A stretch of DNA of 64,000 nt, from positions 496,001-560,000 of the forward strand of contig JACKJB010000001.1 of the NCBI GenBank assembly GCA_020638155.1, written 5' to 3'. The translations under genes were made by a program, and so were the position numbers. Below, one piece after another: positions 24,545 to 32,989 of this stretch. The DNA comes from Rhodospirillales bacterium (lineage in GTDB: Bacteria; Pseudomonadota; Alphaproteobacteria; Micavibrionales; Micavibrionaceae). The number at the start of each line of letters is the position of its first letter. Within the stretch, counting starts at the first letter, position 1. The notes beneath the pieces are model-generated. The model was given only the letters and a program-made list of their open reading frames with translations. It was not told where the DNA came from and did not search any database.

Positions 24545-26224
24545 TTAGAGTATGGCCCGCAGATCCGGCAGAGACGGGTGCTGGCTGATGGCCTTTGCCG
24601 GGATACGCTCGCCGGTACATCCGCCGAAGACATCGCGGATGGATTGTATTGAATGCAGCTTCACTGCATCATTAATATCAGGCTGATCCCGAAACAGGGT
24701 GGGAGCGATTTCGTCCATCATTTCATCAACCGATAATTCGTACGGCCTGAAGGCGTGATTAAAGTTTTCCCTGCGGCGATCATATTCGTTTGCGACAATG
24801 CCGTTTTGCAGGCGTTCAATATATTCCTGCGGCAGGCGTAATTTTTCTTCAACACAGATATCTGCGCGGTAGCCGCTATACATCCTGATTTCACCGTCGG
24901 GCAGCGTATGCATCAGGCGGACAAGGCCGCTTTGGAACATATCGAGCCGTGTATTCCGGTCCGGCAGGACACAGGTTGAGGAAAAGCCGCGCTGGTGCAT
25001 CGACAGGACTTGGTCTTTCAAGGAGTCCGGGCGGAATCCGTCGGTGATAAATTCATGATCGCGTAGTAGTCCCGCGCGCTTTGAGTCCAGTAATTCAAAC
25101 TCTTCCGCCGGAAAACGGTCCAGATCAAGTTTGGCACAAAGCCTGGCGATGTTGTCAGGTGTCTGGATTTTGAAGTGGTTGGAAACATCTTCGTTAAATG
25201 GATAGGAGTCGATGTTCAGACGTTTGCGGGCTTCGTTTGTGCGTTTGATGAGTTCACGGGAGGTCGAGTAACTTTCATCGGCGATGTGATCCATGATGGT
25301 ATGGATCGTCGCCGCGACAAGGCCCCCGATCAGGCCGTATTTCGGGTTAAAGGCGCCAAGTGTCAGGCCAACCGCCGTGGTCACAAAGGCAAGGCGTGGG
25401 CCGTGGTCACTCATCTTGTCGATGAATTTAGCAGCGTGATAGGACGTGCGCATGCCAAGGCCTTCACCTTCATAGATGTTCTGTTCATCCCACAGGCGCG
25501 AAGAGATTTTTTGCCAGTGTTCAGCCATGTCTTGCCGGGCCTGAGCGTAACTGTGGCTGTTTGATATGACGCGGGATACTTTGGCAAAGCGGTCGGCCAG
25601 CTTGTTTTTTCCCAAGGTGACCGGAACGAAGCTGCCGTCTTTACGGCGTACAGGTGCGTAAAACGTCACGGTCCAGCGGCCTTCTTTTGTCTGGTCGAGT
25701 AAGTAAGCAAGGCGGCCGTTTGTCCAGAGCTCGGTCGGGGTATCGGTATTAAAAATGCGCGTATCTGAATCCGGGTTGGTCAGGTTTGCCCCGTAGAGCG
25801 TAAAGTGTTTTTCGCAGCGCTCGCCGAGATTTTCGCCGTATCTGAACATAGCGCGGCGAAGCTGGCTGGATATTTTATAGGTATCTTCGTCTTTGCCCGA
25901 GCTGCGAAAGGCAGCGACAATGTAACTGTAGTTCAGCCCTTCTTTGGTCGCGATGATAGGACCTTTGTGTGACTCGCGTTTGCCGCGAAGGTTCTGCGGA
26001 GCTTTGGAAGATAGCAGGCACAGAGTCCCGGTGGGGATGTGGCGGGCGATGCGGAAGTAACCGGATGTCGTTACCGTTGTGCCATCGTAAATTTCCGGGT
26101 CTTCTCTGTGGGCCAGTGTCGAGCGGCCGACTGTGATCGGCGGGCGCGCGAAATCGAATTTTTTGACAGTTGCAGGAACATGTTCGTTAAGATCAGTGAG
26201 CGGATCTTTAATTTCAGCTTCCAT
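24545..26224 (-). CDS. large orphan protein with one hydrophobic central segment
   Basis: A 559-residue protein that I do not recognise. Residues 1-230 are mixed with a beta-rich stretch (TVTTSGYFRIARHIPTGTLC, RWTVTFYAPVRRKDG). Residues 275-305 hold a glycine/alanine-rich hydrophobic segment (LAFVTTAVGLTLGAFNPKYG to GLVAATIHTIMDHI) that could be one or two membrane passes. The C-terminal half is helical and charged. A promoter-like sequence lies 55-83 bases upstream. Single gene; neighbours are unrelated catabolic genes. Confidence 0.6.
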   Translation of the reverse strand: MEAEIKDPLTDLNEHVPATVKKFDFARPPITVGRSTLAHREDPEIYDGTTVTTSGYFRIARHIPTGTLCLLSSKAPQNLRGKRESHKGPIIATKEGLNYSYIVAAFRSSGKDEDTYKISSQLRRAMFRYGENLGERCEKHFTLYGANLTNPDSDTRIFNTDTPTELWTNGRLAYLLDQTKEGRWTVTFYAPVRRKDGSFVPVTLGKNKLADRFAKVSRVISNSHSYAQARQDMAEHWQKISSRLWDEQNIYEGEGLGMRTSYHAAKFIDKMSDHGPRLAFVTTAVGLTLGAFNPKYGLIGGLVAATIHTIMDHIADESYSTSRELIKRTNEARKRLNIDSYPFNEDVSNHFKIQTPDNIARLCAKLDLDRFPAEEFELLDSKRAGLLRDHEFITDGFRPDSLKDQVLSMHQRGFSSTCVLPDRNTRLDMFQSGLVRLMHTLPDGEIRMYSGYRADICVEEKLRLPQEYIERLQNGIVANEYDRRRENFNHAFRPYELSVDEMMDEIAPTLFRDQPDINDAVKLHSIQSIRDVFGGCTGERIPAKAISQHPSLPDLRAIL

Positions 26225-26278
26225 AGTCAGTACTCTTTTATAAACACACCATTACCATGCAGCTATGCTGCGGTGCGA

Positions 26279-26307
26279 TATATATTATTAATATGAAAAA
26301 TGTGCAA
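26279..26307 (-). promoter_or_regulatory. sigma70-type promoter of the 559-aa orphan
   Basis: On the minus strand TTGCAC (26307-26302) and TATATA (26284-26279) are separated by 17 bases, matching the -35/-10 consensus well. It points to the orphan starting at 26224. A small GCAGC/GCTGC hairpin lies in the leader. Confidence 0.5.
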
Positions 26308-26393
26308 GTTTTTTATTTAAGGCTTACGAGCGGGGCGGTTTTTGGGGTAATATCCGGGCCAAAAGAAATGACTGAACGGGTAGCATAGTAAAA

Positions 26394-28514
26394 ATGTTCA
26401 AGAAAATACTGATCGCAAACAGGGGTGAAATTGCCTGCCGGGTTATTGAAACGGCCCGGCGGATGGGGATTTCCACGGTAGCGGTTTATTCTGATGCGGA
26501 TGCGAAGGCGCGGCATGTGCGGCTGGCGGATGAAGCGGTGCATATTGGCGGGGCGGCTTCGGCTGACTCTTACCTGAAAGCCGATGTGATTTTAAAAGCC
26601 ACGAAGGATAGCGGGGCGCAGGCCGTGCATCCGGGCTATGGGTTCCTGTCGGAGAATGAGGCTTTTGCCAAGGCTTGCGAAAAGGCCGGGATCAAATTTA
26701 TCGGGCCGTCTGCGCAGGCGATTAACGCGATGGGGCTTAAAGACAAAGCCAAGGCGTTGATGGACAAAGCCGGGGTGCCCGTGGTGCCGGGCTATCAGGG
26801 CAAAGTGCAGGACCCTGCGCATTTGTTACAGGAAGCGAAGGCCATCGGGTTCCCGGTTTTGATTAAGGCGGTTGCCGGTGGCGGCGGTAAGGGGATGCGG
26901 CTGGTTGAGGCCGAGAAGGAATTTGCTGCGGCGCTGGAGAGTTGCAAACGCGAGGCGAAGGCAAGCTTTGGCAACGATCATGTGCTGATTGAAAAATATA
27001 TTACCAGACCTCGCCATGTGGAAGTGCAGGTTTTTGGCGATAGCCACGGTAATGCGGTGCATTTGTTCGAGCGCGATTGTTCGCTGCAGCGGCGGCACCA
27101 GAAGGTGGTGGAAGAAGCGCCTGCGCCGGGGCTTAAGGACAGTGTGCGGGCGGCGCTCGGTGATGCGGCGGTTAAGGCTGTGCAGGCGCTGGGCTATGAG
27201 AATGCCGGGACGATTGAGTTTATTATGGACTCCGGTACGCAGGATTTCTTTTTCATGGAAATGAACACGCGCCTGCAGGTCGAGCATCCTGTAACGGAGA
27301 TGGTCACGGGGCTTGATCTGGTCGAGTGGCAGTTGCGTGTGGCTGCGGGTGAGACATTACCGCTGTCGCAGGATGAGATTGCGCTGAACGGGCATGCGTT
27401 CGAAGTCCGGCTTTATGCGGAAGACCCGGCGGGCGAGTTTTTGCCGCAAACCGGACGGGTTATTCGTTTCGTGAAGCCCTCCCCCCTTTATCCCCCCGCA
27501 AGCGGGGGGAAGGAGCGCAGCGGGACGGGGGGAGGGCCTTCTTACGTTCGTATTGATACTGGCGTTGATGAAGAGGATGAAGTCACCATTCATTATGACC
27601 CGATGATTGCCAAGATTATTGTGCATGGGCAGGACCGCGATGATGCCGTGCGTAAGATGCAGGTGGCGCTGGCGGAAAGCGGTGTGGCCGGCCTGCGCAC
27701 GAACCAGGAGTTCCTTGGCAATATTTTTGCGCAAAAAGATTTTATCAAGGGCAAGGTCGATACCGGGTTTATCGCGCGTTACATGGATGATCTGGCGCCG
27801 GAAACTTATGGCCGGGCGGATCAGATCGATCAGGCACTGGCAGCTATATTTTTTTTAAAAGGGCTGAACGACTTATATCGTCATCCCGGAAAATACGACA
27901 GTATTTATCCGGGATTTATGCCGCAGCATGGCGTGTTGGCACAAACCCCGGATCAAGTCCGGGGTGACGGGTTTGGTGGTGGTGACCCGTGGGCGTCACG
28001 CGATCACTGGCGGATGAACGGGACGGCAACGCAAAGCCTGACCCTGATGAACCGGGGAGAACCGGTTGAGATTGTTGCGCAGTGCAGCGGTGATGATTTC
28101 ATTTTCGCAGGGACGAAAGCGTCTTTCGTTTCGTTTTCCGGCGGAGTTTTGACGGCGGCTATTAATGGTGCCGAGCACCGGGCCGTTTTGGCAGCGCATG
28201 ATCGTGATCTGACGTTATTCCGTGGCGGCCGCGTCATTGATCTCCATCTTTTTGTGCATGGCAGTGACGATGATGCCGAAGGCGGGGAAGGACGGATTGT
28301 TACCCCTATGCCGGGCAAGATCGTCGAGGTCTTCGTCAAGCAGGGCGATAAGGTCGATAAAGACCAGCCGCTTTTAATCATGGAAGCGATGAAGATGGAA
28401 ATGACCATCCGCGCCGGGTGTGCGGGCGTTGTTGAAGAGCTTCCGGTCAGTGCGAATGACCAGGTGCAGGATGGCACGCTGCTTGTGCTGATTACGGGGG
28501 AGGATGGGGCGTAA
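26394..28514 (+). CDS. mccA: methylcrotonoyl-CoA carboxylase, biotin carboxylase/biotin carrier (alpha) subunit
   Basis: A 706-residue protein, longer than the usual 650-670. The biotin-carboxylase domain (1-450) has KILIANRGEIACRVIETAR, the ATP loop KAVAGGGGKGMRLV, HLFERDCSLQRRHQKVVEEAP and MEMNTRLQVEHPVTEM. The C-terminal carrier domain has the biotinylation site MEAMKMEM with Lys667. With MccB it carboxylates 3-methylcrotonoyl-CoA. Two repeat elements are read in frame: residues about 362-381 (27477-27536) and about 496-526 (27879-27969). Both lie at loops, and everything around them is intact, so the gene is probably functional. It is followed after 2 nt by the HMG-CoA lyase gene. Confidence 0.95.
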   Translation: MFKKILIANRGEIACRVIETARRMGISTVAVYSDADAKARHVRLADEAVHIGGAASADSYLKADVILKATKDSGAQAVHPGYGFLSENEAFAKACEKAGIKFIGPSAQAINAMGLKDKAKALMDKAGVPVVPGYQGKVQDPAHLLQEAKAIGFPVLIKAVAGGGGKGMRLVEAEKEFAAALESCKREAKASFGNDHVLIEKYITRPRHVEVQVFGDSHGNAVHLFERDCSLQRRHQKVVEEAPAPGLKDSVRAALGDAAVKAVQALGYENAGTIEFIMDSGTQDFFFMEMNTRLQVEHPVTEMVTGLDLVEWQLRVAAGETLPLSQDEIALNGHAFEVRLYAEDPAGEFLPQTGRVIRFVKPSPLYPPASGGKERSGTGGGPSYVRIDTGVDEEDEVTIHYDPMIAKIIVHGQDRDDAVRKMQVALAESGVAGLRTNQEFLGNIFAQKDFIKGKVDTGFIARYMDDLAPETYGRADQIDQALAAIFFLKGLNDLYRHPGKYDSIYPGFMPQHGVLAQTPDQVRGDGFGGGDPWASRDHWRMNGTATQSLTLMNRGEPVEIVAQCSGDDFIFAGTKASFVSFSGGVLTAAINGAEHRAVLAAHDRDLTLFRGGRVIDLHLFVHGSDDDAEGGEGRIVTPMPGKIVEVFVKQGDKVDKDQPLLIMEAMKMEMTIRAGCAGVVEELPVSANDQVQDGTLLVLITGEDGA
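27477..27536. repeat. nested palindromic element inside mccA (element 1)
   Basis: Sixty bases (20 codons, frame kept). The ends CCCTCCCCCC (27477-27486) and GGGGGGAGGG (27527-27536) pair perfectly over 10 bp. An inner stem TCCCCCCGC (27491-27499) pairs with GCGGGGGGA (27502-27510). It encodes PSPLYPPASGGKERSGTGGG between the biotin-carboxylase strands RFVK and YVRIDTG, which are adjacent in normal homologues. Confidence 0.85.
27879..27969. repeat. CGTCAT-family palindromic element inside mccA (element 2)
   Basis: About 91 bases with terminal arms CGTCATCCCGG and CCGGGGTGACG (one mismatch). Inside are AAATAC/GTATTT and CCCCGGA/TCCGGGG hairpins. The right end (CCCCGGATCAAGTCCGGGG) is a widespread alphaproteobacterial intergenic repeat. 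Here it is translated (HPGKYDSIYPGFMPQHGVLA then QTPDQVRGDG) before the conserved DPW segment. Confidence 0.85.
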
Positions 28515-28516
28515 CG

Positions 28517-29416
28517 ATGGCTATTTCTTCGCATGTGAAAATTTACGAAGTCGGACCGCGGGACGGGTTGCAGAATGAGAGTTCTGTAGTGCCGACGGCG
28601 GTGAAGGTGGAACTGATCGACCGGCTGGCCGCGGCGGGGTTGTCTTACATTGAGGCGACCGCGTTTGTGTCGCCGAAATGGGTGCCGCAGATGGCGGATG
28701 CTGCGGATGTGATGGCGCGGATTTCGCGCAAAGATGGCGTGACTTATCCTGTTCTGGTGCCGAATGAAAAGGGCATGGACGCGGCGATCGCTGCGGGCGT
28801 TGAAGAGGTTGCGATTTTTACGGCGTCGTCGGAAAGTTTTACGCAGAAGAATATCAATTGTTCGATTGATGAAAGCCTTGCCCGGTTTGAACCGGTGATG
28901 GCAATGGCGCAGGCGCATAACATCCGGGTGAGGGGGTATGTTTCCTGCGTGGCCGGATGCCCTTACGAAGGCGAGATTGCGCCGGAAAAAGTGGCGGATG
29001 TCTCGGCGAGGCTGGCGGCGATGGGGTGTTATGAGATTTCGCTCGGCGATACGATCGGTGTGGGAACGCCACTTGTGATGAAGCGGATGCTGGGTGCGGT
29101 GATGGCAGATGTGCCGGCGGCAAGACTGGCGCTGCATTGTCATGATACTTACGGGCAGGCACTGGCGAATATTTATGCCGGGCTGGAAATGGGCGTTGCC
29201 GTGGTCGATAGCTCTGTCGGCGGCTTGGGCGGCTGTCCATATGCGCAGGGCGCGTCAGGCAATGTGGCGACTGAAGATGTGCTGTATATGCTGGCCGGGA
29301 TGGGTATCGAAACCGGGGTGGACCTTGAGCAAGTGATTGAAACAGCTTGGTTTATTTGTAATGCTATTGGGCGGGAGCCTGCGTCCAGGCTGGCTTATGC
29401 GTGTAAGCCGGGATAA
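28517..29416 (+). CDS. hmgL: hydroxymethylglutaryl-CoA lyase
   Basis: A 299-residue TIM-barrel lyase. Metal/substrate motifs are YEVGPRDGLQNESSVV, ATAFVSPKWVPQMADA, ALHCHDTYGQALAN, and the signature SSVGGLGGCPYAQGASGN that carries the catalytic cysteine. It cleaves HMG-CoA to acetoacetate and acetyl-CoA, the last step of leucine catabolism here. The ATG is 2 nt after the mccA stop, so the two genes form an operon. Confidence 0.95.
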   Translation: MAISSHVKIYEVGPRDGLQNESSVVPTAVKVELIDRLAAAGLSYIEATAFVSPKWVPQMADAADVMARISRKDGVTYPVLVPNEKGMDAAIAAGVEEVAIFTASSESFTQKNINCSIDESLARFEPVMAMAQAHNIRVRGYVSCVAGCPYEGEIAPEKVADVSARLAAMGCYEISLGDTIGVGTPLVMKRMLGAVMADVPAARLALHCHDTYGQALANIYAGLEMGVAVVDSSVGGLGGCPYAQGASGNVATEDVLYMLAGMGIETGVDLEQVIETAWFICNAIGREPASRLAYACKPG

Positions 29417-29440
29417 TCAGCTTTTTATTCCCATAATTTG

Positions 29441-29470
29441 TTGACATAGAAAGTGTGGCCGTGTTATGCA
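29441..29470 (+). promoter_or_regulatory. sigma70-type promoter
   Basis: TTGACA at 29441-29446, an 18-base spacer, then TATGCA at 29465-29470. The -35 is a perfect consensus. It would start transcription about 40 bases before the ATG at 29518. Confidence 0.5.
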
Positions 29471-29517
29471 TAATGGCAGGATCATTAACTTTTTGTTAAC
29501 ATTTGAAGGATGGAAGT

Positions 29518-30306
29518 ATGCTTAACGGTTCCGACGATCACAACACAGATCAAACAGAAGGGGCAGACAAAGAAGCTCCGAAAGCTCCAGAAGCGCCTAA
29601 AGGTGCATTAATGCGCGCATGGGAAAAAGTATCGGGGACAGCTTCGGAATTAACTGATAAATATGCGCCGAATTGGCTGAAATCTACATTTGGCGTTGCC
29701 TCCGGGATCGGCAAAACGGCTTATTATCTTACCAGTCCTGTTTGGTGGCCAACTAAAAAGGCTGTTGAAATGAGTGTTGCCGGTTTTAAGACGGGGAATG
29801 CGACCAAAGGCATATTGGCAACTTCCTTTGCTGGCGCAGCGTTGTTCACTTATTTGTCGGCGGTATCTTATGGCGCATTGTATGCGTCTGTGGCTGCTGG
29901 AGACTACTACTGGTTTGGTCAGCCTTACAAGAAAGCAACAGTCACGGGTACTATTTCCGAACTAGGGAAACAGGGCAAGTTCCCCTGTGATACGATTGAA
30001 GGAAAGCTGGCGCTGCCGAACCTTAAAAATGACGGCAGTTCAACGTTTAACTTTTCAGTAAGACGCGGTTTTCCAGGCGTGTATGAAAAATTGGATCAGC
30101 TGTATAAAGAAAAGAAGCCCGTCGATCTCGATTTCAAAATCTCTCACTGGCCGACAAAATGGTTTGACCCCGAAGATGAGGGATACTGGTTGCCGGGTGT
30201 AAAACTGGATTTTGGGTGTATCCAGAAAACGGACACAAATATTTTCAATGCTTCGAAAGCCGAGGGGCCGTCACAGCTTGCTCCGAAATTCCCAGAGGCA
30301 CGATAA
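29518..30306 (+). CDS. membrane-anchored hypothetical protein
   Basis: The ATG at 29518 follows GAAGGATGG; a TTG at 29503 is in frame but less likely. The 262-residue protein has a charged, Pro/Ala-rich N-terminus (KEAPKAPEAPKGALMRAWEK) and then hydrophobic stretches near residues 98-128 (GILATSFAGAALFTYLSAVS). A soluble C-terminal domain has CDTIEGKLALPNLKND and WPTKWFDPEDEGYWLPG. Function unknown. It has its own promoter and a strong terminator, so it is a single-gene transcription unit. Confidence 0.6.
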   Translation: MLNGSDDHNTDQTEGADKEAPKAPEAPKGALMRAWEKVSGTASELTDKYAPNWLKSTFGVASGIGKTAYYLTSPVWWPTKKAVEMSVAGFKTGNATKGILATSFAGAALFTYLSAVSYGALYASVAAGDYYWFGQPYKKATVTGTISELGKQGKFPCDTIEGKLALPNLKNDGSSTFNFSVRRGFPGVYEKLDQLYKEKKPVDLDFKISHWPTKWFDPEDEGYWLPGVKLDFGCIQKTDTNIFNASKAEGPSQLAPKFPEAR

Positions 30307-30328
30307 GTTTTTTAATCTAATCAATTTA

Positions 30329-30357
30329 AAAACCTCCCCTCCAGCGGGGGGTTTTTT
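30329..30357 (+). terminator. Rho-independent terminator
   Basis: AAAACCTCCC pairs with GGGGGGTTTT (one G:T pair) around CTCCAGC, followed by a T6 run. It lies 22 bases after the stop of the upstream hypothetical gene and is the clearest terminator in the window. Confidence 0.85.
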
Positions 30358-30417
30358 GCATTGGCGGAGGTCCATATCCGCGATAGACTGGAAGCCTCTG
30401 TTAACGGGGAGTTTTCT

Positions 30418-31758
30418 ATGTCCTCTGATCTGCGCCGTCATTCTTCCGGGCTGCTTTTAATTGTGTTTATGATCCAGCTTTTTGCCTTCGGTCTTTGGGC
30501 TGGCGGGCCGCGCACGGATACGAGCAGAAATTGCGTGTTTAATATCCAGCTTGGTGAAAAGGCCGGGCACAGCATTAACTGCGACTCTTCCGAATTTCTG
30601 TATGCGGTCGCTGTGCCGGAACAGGTGCTAGAGTATGGCAGCAAGCGGCAGAGCAGGCCGGGGACGGTGTTGTTCGTCCATGTGATGACGCGGCCTTTTG
30701 TGTTTGCGGTTGAGACGCTTGCGCCTGCATCGAAAAAGATGATGACGTTCCGTGACCAGCACAAAGATAACGAGATCGCGTTTGAAATCCCGCGCAGCGA
30801 ATTCCTGATTAGTTATATGGGGTATTTGTTCCTGCATCTGCTGATCTTAATGGGGACGTATGCGCTCTATTTGCGGCTTGCCGGGCTGGGCAAGGACGTG
30901 CCGGGGCGGCTGAAGACGGCGGCGGCGATTGCCGGGCTGACGGTCTTTATCAATAATGTGAGTAAGCAGTTTTTATGGTCGCCGCATACGCAGCTGTTCA
31001 ACCTGCTGACGCCGCTGCTGGCGATGTTCCTGTTTGTGCGGATGTTAAAGGCCGACCGGCCGGACCGGATGTTTGTGCTGGCGGCATTGGGGTGCGGGAT
31101 TGGCGGGCTGTTTTACGGGACGTTTGCGCTGCCGATCATTGTATGCGGGCTGGCGTGGTTGTGGCGGCGGAAAGACTATATTGCGGATATGAAAGAGAAT
31201 GCCCGGACGCTGGCGACCGGGCTGTTTGCAATGGCTGTTTTTATTCTCCCCTATGCGCTGTGGTACGGTTTTATCGTGCTGCGTAACGGGACGTTTTACA
31301 ATTATGACGTCGAATATTTTCGGGGCTTTGTCTGGCTGCCGGAAGTGATCGACGAAAAAGGGATCGGCGCAGGCGTGACGCTGCTGGTCCAGAATTTTGC
31401 GCTGATGTTCAAGGGCGCGTTAGTGCAGGGGTGGGGCTATGCGCTGGTGCTGGCCGGGCTGGTTGTTGCTGCGCTGCGGCAGAAGAAGGCCGGGGGCAAC
31501 GCGATGACGGATGTTGCGGCGCTCTGGTGGGGCGCAGGGCTGTATAGCGTGCTGGCGGCGGTGTTCTTTGCGTTTTACGGGTTGCCGATCCTGCGGCTGG
31601 CTTTTACGATCACGGCGGTGATGCTGCCGTTGCTGGGCTATTATTTGCATTATGTGGAGCGTCATACGGCGCGGCCCGGCTACCTGAAAGCCGCAACAAT
31701 CATCTCTGTTTGTGCTTATACCCTGTTTATGCTAATAAAATTCGGACCGTATAGTTAA
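30418..31758 (+). CDS. polytopic membrane protein of unknown function
   Basis: The ATG at 30418 follows GGGGAG; an upstream TTG at 30361 lies in the terminator tail and is rejected. The 446-residue product has a signal-anchor (LLLIVFMIQLFAFGLWAGG), a loop of about 110 residues with two cysteines, and then about nine more hydrophobic segments. One is FLFVRMLKADRPDRMFVLAA; another is the C-terminal ITAVMLPLLGYYLHYVERH. It resembles glycosyltransferase- or transporter-like integral proteins in layout only. It ends 25 nt before ivd. Confidence 0.65.
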   Translation: MSSDLRRHSSGLLLIVFMIQLFAFGLWAGGPRTDTSRNCVFNIQLGEKAGHSINCDSSEFLYAVAVPEQVLEYGSKRQSRPGTVLFVHVMTRPFVFAVETLAPASKKMMTFRDQHKDNEIAFEIPRSEFLISYMGYLFLHLLILMGTYALYLRLAGLGKDVPGRLKTAAAIAGLTVFINNVSKQFLWSPHTQLFNLLTPLLAMFLFVRMLKADRPDRMFVLAALGCGIGGLFYGTFALPIIVCGLAWLWRRKDYIADMKENARTLATGLFAMAVFILPYALWYGFIVLRNGTFYNYDVEYFRGFVWLPEVIDEKGIGAGVTLLVQNFALMFKGALVQGWGYALVLAGLVVAALRQKKAGGNAMTDVAALWWGAGLYSVLAAVFFAFYGLPILRLAFTITAVMLPLLGYYLHYVERHTARPGYLKAATIISVCAYTLFMLIKFGPYS

Positions 31759-31783
31759 TAAGCATAATTCAGGGAAGGGTTTG

Positions 31784-32950
31784 ATGGCAATATACCCCAC
31801 ATTGAAATTCGGGCATCCCGAAGAGATTCAGATGATCCGCGAGGAAGTTTCAAAATTCGCGCAGGCGGAAATTGCGCCGCTGGCGGCGGCGCTTGATGAG
31901 AAGAACGAGTTCCCGCAGGAGATGTGGGGCAAGCTTGGCGCGATGGGGCTGTTAGGGATGACGGTGCCGGAGGAATATGGCGGCGTGGATATGGGGTATC
32001 TGGCCCATGTGGTCGTCATGGAAGAGCTCTCGCGCGCATCGGCGGCGATCGGTTTGTCTTACGGGGCGCATTCGAATTTGTGCGTGAACCAGATCAACCG
32101 GAACGGCACGGATGCGCAAAAAGCGAAGTACCTGCCTGACCTGGTAAGCGGAGCGAAGGCCGGGGCGCTGGCGATGAGCGAGCCGGGCAGCGGGTCGGAT
32201 GTCGTGTCGATGAAATTGCGGGCCGATAAAAAAGGCGACCGCTATGTCCTGAACGGGAACAAGATGTGGATCACCAACGGGCCGGAAGCGGGAACGCTGG
32301 TGGTCTATGCCAAGACCGATCCGGATGCCGGGGCGAAGGGGATTACCGCCTTTATCATTGAAAAAGAGTTTAAGGGGTTTAGCACGGCGCAGAAGCTCGA
32401 CAAACTCGGGATGCGCGGATCAAACACGTGTGAGCTGGTGTTCGAGGATTGCGAAGTGCCGGAAGAAAACGTACTCGGCCAGATCAATGGCGGGGTGCAG
32501 GTGTTGATGTCCGGCCTTGATTACGAGCGTGTTGTTCTGTCCGGCGGGCCGCTCGGGATTATGCAGGCCTGTATGGATATCGTTATTCCTTATGTGCATG
32601 AGCGTAAGCAGTTCGGCAAAGCGATCGGCGAGTTCGAATTGATCCAGGGGAAAGTCGCCGATTTATATACAACGCTGTCTTCGCAGCGCGCTTATGTGTA
32701 CGCGGTGGCGCAGGCCTGTGATCGCGGCGAAGGCGCGCGCAAGGATGCGGCAGGCTGTATCCTGACCAGCGCCGAAGCGGCAGTCCGGGTTGCGGAAGAG
32801 GCGATCCAGACGCTCGGCGGGAACGGGTATATTAATGAATACCCGACCGGCCGGCTGTGGCGCGATGCGAAGCTGTATACGATCGGTGCGGGGACAAGCG
32901 AGATCCGCCGGATGCTGATCGGGCGGGAGTTGTTTGAGGAGACGAAATGA
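31784..32950 (+). CDS. ivd: isovaleryl-CoA dehydrogenase
   Basis: A 388-residue acyl-CoA dehydrogenase; ATG at 31784, immediately after AGGGAAGGG (a TTG precedes it in frame). Flavin motifs are ALAMSEPGSGSDVVSMKL and MWITNGPEAGTLVVYAKT. Two residues mark the isovaleryl type. The catalytic Glu is on helix G in SGLDYERVVLSGGPLGIMQA, and the position of the MCAD glutamate is replaced in IGAGTSEIRRM. It oxidises isovaleryl-CoA to 3-methylcrotonoyl-CoA, feeding MccAB. Confidence 0.93.
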   Translation: MAIYPTLKFGHPEEIQMIREEVSKFAQAEIAPLAAALDEKNEFPQEMWGKLGAMGLLGMTVPEEYGGVDMGYLAHVVVMEELSRASAAIGLSYGAHSNLCVNQINRNGTDAQKAKYLPDLVSGAKAGALAMSEPGSGSDVVSMKLRADKKGDRYVLNGNKMWITNGPEAGTLVVYAKTDPDAGAKGITAFIIEKEFKGFSTAQKLDKLGMRGSNTCELVFEDCEVPEENVLGQINGGVQVLMSGLDYERVVLSGGPLGIMQACMDIVIPYVHERKQFGKAIGEFELIQGKVADLYTTLSSQRAYVYAVAQACDRGEGARKDAAGCILTSAEAAVRVAEEAIQTLGGNGYINEYPTGRLWRDAKLYTIGAGTSEIRRMLIGRELFEETK

Positions 32951-32960
32951 TCCTTCAACT

Positions 32961-32987
32961 GTCATTCCTGCGGTCGCTCGCAATGAC
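32961..32987. repeat. GTCATT...AATGAC palindromic repeat
   Basis: A 27-base hairpin (GTCATTCCTGCGG to CTCGCAATGAC) between the convergent ivd and ArsC/YffB-like genes. Its position suggests it could end transcription from both sides. It has the same end motif as the elements at 20214, 22903 and 27879. Confidence 0.65.
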
Positions 32988-32989
32988 GG

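Noticed and set aside
28004..29143. Minus-strand frame (379 codons) over mccA and hmgL
   Set aside because: Very rich in Arg and His, as expected for the complement of codon-biased genes. No recognised motif.
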